Assembly (NCBI GenBank): GCA_910589105.1
Contig: CAJUST010000009.1
Location: 1 to 64,000, forward strand
Source of the DNA: an uncultured Lachnospiraceae bacterium
GTDB taxonomy: Bacteria; Bacillota; Clostridia; Lachnospirales; Lachnospiraceae
Direction: 5' to 3'
Length of the DNA stretch: 64,000 nt
A program made the position numbers and the translations under genes. The notes beneath the pieces were generated by a model. The model had not been told where the DNA came from, ran no database searches, and saw nothing but the letters and a program-made list of their open reading frames with translations. Below, piece after piece: positions 59,055 through 64,000 of this stretch (position 1 is the first letter of the stretch; each line of letters starts with the position of its first letter).

Positions 59055-60823
59055 CCATGGATTTCATAATACCTTGCCGAATACGGCTCTAAATCCAACA
59101 CATACGTCCCATCTTCCGATTCCGGCTCTATACGCCCCGTTTCTTCTTCCCCGCGGCTTGACAGCAAAAGAGTAAGCATTTTGGAGTCCGGAATTTTTAG
59201 CCTGTAGTTTGGCTGCTTCTCATCGGAAAAACAAAAAACTGCCGCAATGCGTTCCGTCTTGCTTCTCCGTTCAAATGCGTAAATACATTTGCTTTCCTGA
59301 TGGCAGTCCAACCAGACAAAACCGGACGTTTCATAGTCTTTTTCAAAAAATGCCGTATGTTTTAGATAAAAATGGTTCAGGCGGATCATAAACTGATGAA
59401 ATGACTTGTGCGCCGGATATTCCAATAAATTCCAGTCCTGTTCCCGCTTTTCGTCCCATTCCCGCAAATGCCCGATTTCATTGCCCATAAAGTTCAGCTT
59501 TTTTCCGGGATGCGCATACATATACATATAAAACGCTTTTGCCTGTAAAAATTTGTCGTCATACAGTCCATACATTTTCTGTAAAACCGTCGCCTTTCCA
59601 TGCACAACCTCATCGTGGGAAAGCGGCAAAAGAAAGCGTTCGTCATAATAATACATCATGGAAAAGGTCAATTTATGATACTCTTCTATGCGCCGCTTGG
59701 GCGGGTTTTTAAAATAATCCAGCGTATCATTCATCCAGCCCATATCCCATTTATAGTCAAACCCAAGACCATGCTCTATAGCAGGTTTTGTCGCATCTTG
59801 AAATGACGTGGAATCCTCCGCCACTAAAATTGCGTCTGGGCGCCGTTGCTTTAAGCCTTGGTTCATCTGCCTTAAAAATTCCACTGCGTTTACGTTCACG
59901 CCGCGTTCCGGGCAGCCCTGCCAGTAGATTGCCCGGCTGATGGCGTCCATACGCAATCCGTCCATATGAAATTCACTCAGCCAAAACTCTGCCGCTGACT
60001 GCAAAAAGCTGCGCACTTCTCCCCGTGAGTGCATAAAATTACAGCTCCCCCACTCACTGACGCCGACCGCCTCATGCGGGTACTCATATAAAGCCGTCCC
60101 GTCATACTTCGCCAGCGCATACCCGTCCACCGCGAAATGCACGGGGACAAAATCCATAATAACCCCGATTCCATTTTGATGGCAGGCATTGACAAACGCC
60201 TTTAACTGCGCCGCAGTCCCATACCGCTTTGTCGGGGCAAAAAATCCCGTCGCCTGATACCCCCAAGATTCATCGCAGGGGTATTCATTTAATGGCATAA
60301 TTTCCAGATAATTGTAGCCATTCTCCTTTACATAAGGAATCAAGATATCCGCCATTTCCTCGTATGAATGCCAGCCGTCCGGCTCTTTTGAAGGCTTTTT
60401 AAACGATCCAAAATGGATTTCGTAAATGTTTAGCGGCTTTGTTTTACAGTCAGAACGGGAACGCATCCAATCCTCGTCGTCAAATGTATAAGACAAATCG
60501 CAAATATACGATGCGCAGTTGGGCCGAAGCTCCATTTCATGCCCATACGGGTCGCAATGGTCTGCGCATTGGCCGTTTCTGTCATAAATGCGGTATTTAT
60601 ACATCATGCCAAACGCCGCGTTTTCTATATGGCATTCCCAGAAATTGCCGTCATGCGCTTTCTGCATCGGCGTCTCCTGCCAGCCGTTAAATTCCCCAAT
60701 CACGGAAATCCGTGACGCCAAAGGCGCAAACGTCCGAAACGTCACGCCGCCATGTTCAGAATGCGCGCCCAAATATTGATATGCATCAAAACTTTTTCCT
60801 GTATAAAATCCGTAAAAATCCAT
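59051..60823 (-). CDS. glgB: 1,4-alpha-glucan branching enzyme
   Basis: 590 residues. A CBM48 domain (FRTFAPLASRISVIGEFNGW) is followed by a GH13 barrel with YLEIMPLNEYP, the nucleophile aspartate in FHMDGLRMDAIS, the acid glutamate in ILVAEDST and PLSHDEVVHGK, then a C-terminal beta domain. It adds alpha-1,6 branches to glycogen. AAGGAGGT before MDFYGFYTG sets the start; the frame continues 90 codons upstream through the divergent promoters and is rejected. Other glycogen genes (glgA, glgC, glgP) are absent from the window. Confidence 0.95.
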   Translation of the reverse strand: MDFYGFYTGKSFDAYQYLGAHSEHGGVTFRTFAPLASRISVIGEFNGWQETPMQKAHDGNFWECHIENAAFGMMYKYRIYDRNGQCADHCDPYGHEMELRPNCASYICDLSYTFDDEDWMRSRSDCKTKPLNIYEIHFGSFKKPSKEPDGWHSYEEMADILIPYVKENGYNYLEIMPLNEYPCDESWGYQATGFFAPTKRYGTAAQLKAFVNACHQNGIGVIMDFVPVHFAVDGYALAKYDGTALYEYPHEAVGVSEWGSCNFMHSRGEVRSFLQSAAEFWLSEFHMDGLRMDAISRAIYWQGCPERGVNVNAVEFLRQMNQGLKQRRPDAILVAEDSTSFQDATKPAIEHGLGFDYKWDMGWMNDTLDYFKNPPKRRIEEYHKLTFSMMYYYDERFLLPLSHDEVVHGKATVLQKMYGLYDDKFLQAKAFYMYMYAHPGKKLNFMGNEIGHLREWDEKREQDWNLLEYPAHKSFHQFMIRLNHFYLKHTAFFEKDYETSGFVWLDCHQESKCIYAFERRSKTERIAAVFCFSDEKQPNYRLKIPDSKMLTLLLSSRGEEETGRIEPESEDGTYVLDLEPYSARYYEIHG

Positions 60824-60841
60824 GGGTACCTCCTTTGATAA

Positions 60842-60870
60842 TAGACAACCGTCGTTTTGTAAGCTATAAT
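60842..60870 (+). promoter_or_regulatory. Promoter of the TetR gene
   Basis: -35 TAGACA, 17-base spacer, -10 TATAAT. It points toward the glgB promoter, which begins two bases further on. Confidence 0.6.
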
Positions 60871-60871
60871 A

Positions 60872-60900
60872 ATCATATCTACAGCCAAAGCGTATGTCTA
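60872..60900 (-). promoter_or_regulatory. Promoter of glgB
   Basis: Minus-strand -35 TAGACA, 17-base spacer, -10 TATGAT. It has the same -35 as the opposing TetR promoter, and the two start sites fall inside each other's promoter. Confidence 0.5.
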
Positions 60901-60971
60901 CCGACAATCTGCCGTTTTTGGCGGAAAAGCAACGATTTGGGAAAATTGTCGTTTTTGGAGGATTGTAAGTT

Positions 60972-61514
60972 ATGGATATCCGGATCGAAAAAACAGAAAA
61001 GGCAATACGCAATGCCTTTTTAGAATTGCGGTCAAAGAAACCGTTAGAAAAAATTACAGTCAAAGAACTCTGCCAAACCGCCTGTATCAACAAATCTACG
61101 TTTTATTCGCATTACTCTGACATTTACGCGCTCTCTGAGGCTTTGGAGGTGGAAACTGTGCGTTCCATCTTAGAAAGCCTTTCCAAAGAACAGGGATATT
61201 TCATACATAATTTAAAGCAGTTTACGACAGAACTCTGCTTTGCGTTTCTGTCGCACATTTCCTTAATTAATATTTTATTTTCTGGAAAAGAACGTCATCT
61301 TTTTGCAAACCGCTTAGAAGAAGAACTGAAAAAAACGGTTTTCCAAAAATATCCGGCATTTGAAACGGACAGCCAGATGAATATTCTGCTCTCCTACTGC
61401 ATCCAAGGGGCATACCATGCGTATCTGAACAACCAGTCTGTCGATGCAGACACGCTGGTGCAGACGATTGCCAAAATTGTAGAATCCTTACAGCCGTTAT
61501 ACCGTTTCGTCTAA
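60972..61514 (+). CDS. TetR-family transcriptional regulator
   Basis: 180 residues. The N-terminal helix-turn-helix reads ITVKELCQTACINKSTFYSHYSD, preceded by AIRNAFLELRSKKPLEK. The C-terminal ligand domain has no recognisable subfamily. It is divergent from glgB with about 150 bases between, so it may control glgB and itself. GGAGG lies ten bases before the ATG. The stop overlaps the convergent rarA gene by four bases. Confidence 0.9.
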   Translation: MDIRIEKTEKAIRNAFLELRSKKPLEKITVKELCQTACINKSTFYSHYSDIYALSEALEVETVRSILESLSKEQGYFIHNLKQFTTELCFAFLSHISLINILFSGKERHLFANRLEEELKKTVFQKYPAFETDSQMNILLSYCIQGAYHAYLNNQSVDADTLVQTIAKIVESLQPLYRFV

Positions 61515-62830
61515 TGCCCGTTCTTCCATTCTAAGATTTCCGAAAGACGCATCTTTACGCGCGCTTCTTCGCCTTTCCCGTCAGGGCAGTAATAGCGCCT
61601 GCCCACAAGCGCATCCGGAAGGCACTGCATCCGCGTAAGTTTTTCTTCCGTGTCATGGGCGTATTCATAACCCTTTCCATAATCCAGTTCTTTCATTAAA
61701 CCAGTCGGCGCATTGCAGATTTGAAGCGGAACCGGCTCCGCAGGAAGTTCCCTTACGTCGGTCTTACAGGCTTCACAGGCGCGGTAAAGGGCATTTGATT
61801 TTTCTGCCATCGACAGATAGACGACGGCATGCGTCAAATGCACGTCGCATTCCGGCATACCTAAAAAATGGCACGCCTGATAAACAGAAACCGCAACAGA
61901 AAGCGCGTGGGAATCCGCCATTCCAATGTCCTCACTGGCAAAACGGACAAGCCGCCTTGCAATATATAACGGATCTTCCCCGCCGTCTAACATACGGCAC
62001 AGCCAGTAAACAGCCGCATCCGGATCGCTGTTCCGCATGGATTTGTGCAGGGCGGAAATCAGGTTGTAGTGTTCCTCTCCATTTTTATCATACAATAACG
62101 ATCGGCGGTTCATACACTGCGCAAGGATTTCTTCATCCACGCATAAAACCGCATCTTCATTCATTCTGCCATTAAATACCGCCATTTCCAATGTATTTAA
62201 CGCTGTCCTTGCATCACCGTTAGAAAAACGCGCAATCGCTTCTAAATGGGCGTCTTTAATAGAAATCTGCATATTCCCAAGCCCTTTTTTGCTTTTTAGG
62301 GCATGGAGGAGCAATGCTTTTAGATCTTCTTCCTGTAAAGCTTTCAGGATAAACACTTTGCATCGGGACAAAAGAGCGGAATTAATTTCAAAAGACGGAT
62401 TTTCCGTCGTCGCCCCGACAAGGATAATGCTTCCTTTTTCCACATAGGGAAGGAACGCATCTTGCTGCGCTTTATTAAATCTGTGGATCTCGTCCGCAAA
62501 CAAAAGCGTGCGGATTCCCATTTTACGATTCCTCTCCGCCTGTGACATCACTTCCTTAATTTCTTTGATTCCACTTGTCACCGCGCTAAATTCCACAAAT
62601 TCCGCTTTCGTCTGTTTTGCAATAATCCTTGCCAGCGTCGTTTTCCCAACCCCCGGCGGTCCCCAGAATATCATGGAAGATATTTGGTCTTCTTCAATTA
62701 ACCTTCTTAAAATTTTTCCTTTGCCAATCAGATGTTTCTGGCCAGCGTAATCTTCGAATGTATCCGGCCGCAATCGGCTTGCCAGAGGGGTTGTCTGCTC
62801 TCTGTTATCAAATAATGTCAGTTGTTCCAT
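61511..62830 (-). CDS. rarA: Replication-associated recombination protein A
   Basis: 439 residues of an AAA+ clamp-loader-like ATPase (MgsA/RarA). Walker A is MIFWGPPGVGKTTLAR (about 50-65), Walker B is LLFADEIHRFNKAQQD, sensor 1 is LVGATTENPSFEINSALLSR and the C-terminal domain ends in the tetramerisation region. The N-terminus MEQLTLFDN may bind SSB or the clamp. It acts at stalled replication forks. AGAGGAAA before MEQLTLFD sets the start at 62830; MKKEENK seven codons earlier is possible. Confidence 0.93.
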   Translation of the reverse strand: MEQLTLFDNREQTTPLASRLRPDTFEDYAGQKHLIGKGKILRRLIEEDQISSMIFWGPPGVGKTTLARIIAKQTKAEFVEFSAVTSGIKEIKEVMSQAERNRKMGIRTLLFADEIHRFNKAQQDAFLPYVEKGSIILVGATTENPSFEINSALLSRCKVFILKALQEEDLKALLLHALKSKKGLGNMQISIKDAHLEAIARFSNGDARTALNTLEMAVFNGRMNEDAVLCVDEEILAQCMNRRSLLYDKNGEEHYNLISALHKSMRNSDPDAAVYWLCRMLDGGEDPLYIARRLVRFASEDIGMADSHALSVAVSVYQACHFLGMPECDVHLTHAVVYLSMAEKSNALYRACEACKTDVRELPAEPVPLQICNAPTGLMKELDYGKGYEYAHDTEEKLTRMQCLPDALVGRRYYCPDGKGEEARVKMRLSEILEWKNGH

Positions 62831-62869
62831 TTTATTTTCCTCTTTTTTCATAAGGGTTGATCCGTTTCT

Positions 62870-63346
62870 TTATCTATCCAATAGTCTTTTCTTTGCCATA
62901 GTATGGTAACAAAGAACATCGCCGTTCTCCGTTTCTATTGTTTCATAAGACACGATTTGATAGCCGCGTTTTAAATACATGGATTCTGCGGGAAAGGAAG
63001 CGGCCACTTGTATGCTTTGATATGTTTGGAACAATTCTTCTTCTATCAAATCCATTGCGCAGCTGCCATATCCTTTTTTCTGATACTCTGGCAGGATAAA
63101 AAAACGGCAGATTTCATTGGCTCTTACGCTTATCGTTCCTATCACGGTTTCTTTTTGGCAGACCAAATATATGCGTTCCTGATTTTTCACAGATGCAATA
63201 TTCAATTCATTATGTAAATTTAGAAAAAATGCGACTGCTCCGGACGGATAATATTTGGGATAACTGTCTTTTATTGTTTCTTCTGCGATTGCAGCTATCT
63301 GAGCCGGACATTCTTCCTGTTTAAGCGTTATCTTAGGTTTTAGCAT
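62870..63346 (-). CDS. GNAT-family N-acetyltransferase
   Basis: 158 residues. The acetyl-CoA loop lies in FILPEYQKKGYGSCAMDLIE (about 87-106), preceded by the beta strand IGTISVRANEICRF. The C-terminus reads MYLKRGYQIVSYETIE, which is typical of GNAT enzymes. The substrate is unknown. AGAGGA precedes the ATG. It is 39 bases upstream of rarA and may share its transcript. Confidence 0.85.
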   Translation of the reverse strand: MLKPKITLKQEECPAQIAAIAEETIKDSYPKYYPSGAVAFFLNLHNELNIASVKNQERIYLVCQKETVIGTISVRANEICRFFILPEYQKKGYGSCAMDLIEEELFQTYQSIQVAASFPAESMYLKRGYQIVSYETIETENGDVLCYHTMAKKRLLDR

Positions 63347-63423
63347 TTAAAATCCTCTCTTTTCCCGTCATTTTGCCTATTGTTCTATTATACTATAAGA
63401 CACGCATTGAAAAAAGATTTTTG

Positions 63424-63453
63424 TTGCAGATTTCTGAAAATGGCGGTTATAAT
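63424..63453 (+). promoter_or_regulatory. Promoter of the last gene
   Basis: -35 TTGCAG, 18-base spacer, -10 TATAAT. Confidence 0.55.
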
Positions 63454-63496
63454 AATAAAAGAAACCCGAAAATCATGAAATAAGCATGGAGAAGAA

Positions 63497-64000
63497 ATGA
63501 ATTACAATGATTTTACCACAGAACTCAATAGATACTGGAATTTATTCAATCAGGGATTAAAGAAACAGGCGAACCAATTCCTATTTGAATTTACAGAACG
63601 CTTTGAACAAGAAACGCCCGAACGCGATGCAGATGACGTCCTGTATCAATTCTGCCACGAATATTTTGACACATCATACATTCCCTCAGCGCTAAACCCA
63701 CGCAAGAATCTACCGTACCAGCTTACCAAACTGCTCAACGCCTATTTGAACCGCGAATGCCGGAAAAATAAAATGCCGCAAATGCGATGGGCGCGCCAAT
63801 TATTTGGGGAATACTATAATCCATACCATGACCCAAATCCAAATGAACCGCCCTACCGCATTTTAGAACGCGCTTATGCGCATAAAGCGTGTGACCAGAT
63901 GACGGCAGAACTTTACTTTCATGAGCAGTTAGAATCCTTATGGCAGGGGCAGCATCATTTCCCAGAATGCAGCCTGATTACGCAGGAAGCCTTTGAACAG
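63497..64000 (+). CDS. Hypothetical protein, runs off the window
   Basis: 168 codons are visible with no stop before the end. The frame starts MNYNDFTTELNRYWNLFNQ, with GGAG six bases before the ATG and a promoter at 63424-63453. It is rich in Tyr, Asn, Gln and Glu and looks helical, with no signal peptide or membrane segment. I do not recognise the family. The stretch NPYHDPNPNEPPYRILERAY is a proline-rich turn between helical parts. The 3' end is outside the window. Confidence 0.75.
   Translation, partial: MNYNDFTTELNRYWNLFNQGLKKQANQFLFEFTERFEQETPERDADDVLYQFCHEYFDTSYIPSALNPRKNLPYQLTKLLNAYLNRECRKNKMPQMRWARQLFGEYYNPYHDPNPNEPPYRILERAYAHKACDQMTAELYFHEQLESLWQGQHHFPECSLITQEAFEQ

Noticed and set aside
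60824..61093. 90-codon N-terminal extension of glgB
   Set aside because: It runs through the divergent promoter region and into tetR, and a perfect AAGGAGGT precedes the shorter start.
1..64000. CRISPR array, tRNA or rRNA genes, complete insertion sequence or integrase
   Set aside because: I looked for regularly spaced repeats, cloverleaf-like sequences ending in CCA, and transposase or integrase motifs, and saw none. Short tRNAs could be missed by eye.

Overview
This window is a 64 kb piece of a Gram-positive, low-to-moderate GC, anaerobe-type chromosome. The best fit is Clostridia, probably Lachnospiraceae. That placement is inference from gene order and protein style: HrcA/CIRCE control of dnaK, a B. 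subtilis-like ireB-ruvX-yrzB-mltG-trmR-trhP cluster, RNase J, a nusA-ylxR-ylxQ-infB operon, IreB, a DUF5713 protein and many AGGAGG-type ribosome binding sites. Most genes lie on the minus strand. I saw no rRNA, tRNA, CRISPR array or intact insertion sequence.

Layout. 1-2.6 kb is an AT-rich accessory stretch: a two-helix membrane protein, a GIY-YIG nuclease/DnaB-helicase fusion whose 3' end appears frameshifted, and a non-coding block with inverted repeats, a palindrome, repeated CCCCCAAA motifs and a minus-strand G-quadruplex motif. 2.6-15.5 kb holds housekeeping genes (tsf, rpsB, a UvrD-type helicase, gltX, alaS), an ABC exporter, a LUD-domain protein facing a MerR/TipAS regulator, and a Crp-like remnant. 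15.5-18.2 kb holds aroC between decayed gene fragments, then a PepSY protein behind a 28-bp palindrome. 18.3-31.2 kb is dominated by RNA-modification and RNA-decay genes (trhP, trmR, rnjA, ylbF, ruvX, ireB, mtaB, thiI with its cysteine desulfurase, rsmE, prmA) and includes an HPr-like protein without the phosphorylatable histidine. 31.4-36.3 kb is the hrcA-grpE-dnaK-dnaJ heat-shock operon with a perfect CIRCE.

36.8-44.9 kb is the main plus-strand accessory block. It holds a two-component system followed by an ABC ATPase and an FtsX-type permease (a peptide-antibiotic detoxification style module), an AraC/GyrI-like regulator, and an ECF-type sigma factor overlapping its membrane-anchored partner. 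44.9-46.9 kb encodes two exported proteins, a lipoprotein and an SH3b-NlpC/P60 hydrolase. 46.9-55.7 kb is the translation operon rimP-nusA-rnpM-ylxQ-infB-rbfA-nrnA-truB-ribF, with an unusually long acidic NusA tail and a stem-loop in its leader. 55.8-59 kb has two MATE pumps, the second paired with a MarR regulator. 59-64 kb has a lone glgB divergent from a TetR regulator, rarA, a GNAT acetyltransferase and a protein running off the window.

No single locus is an obvious new system. The most unusual items are the GIY-YIG/DnaB fusion with its adjacent repeat block, an unlisted 41-residue membrane peptide gene just upstream of alaS, and the His-less HPr. Promoters are called from -35/-10 hexamers, mostly with 17-bp spacing, and are predictions only. 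Start codons were chosen from ribosome binding sites, and several genes appear to use GTG or TTG.
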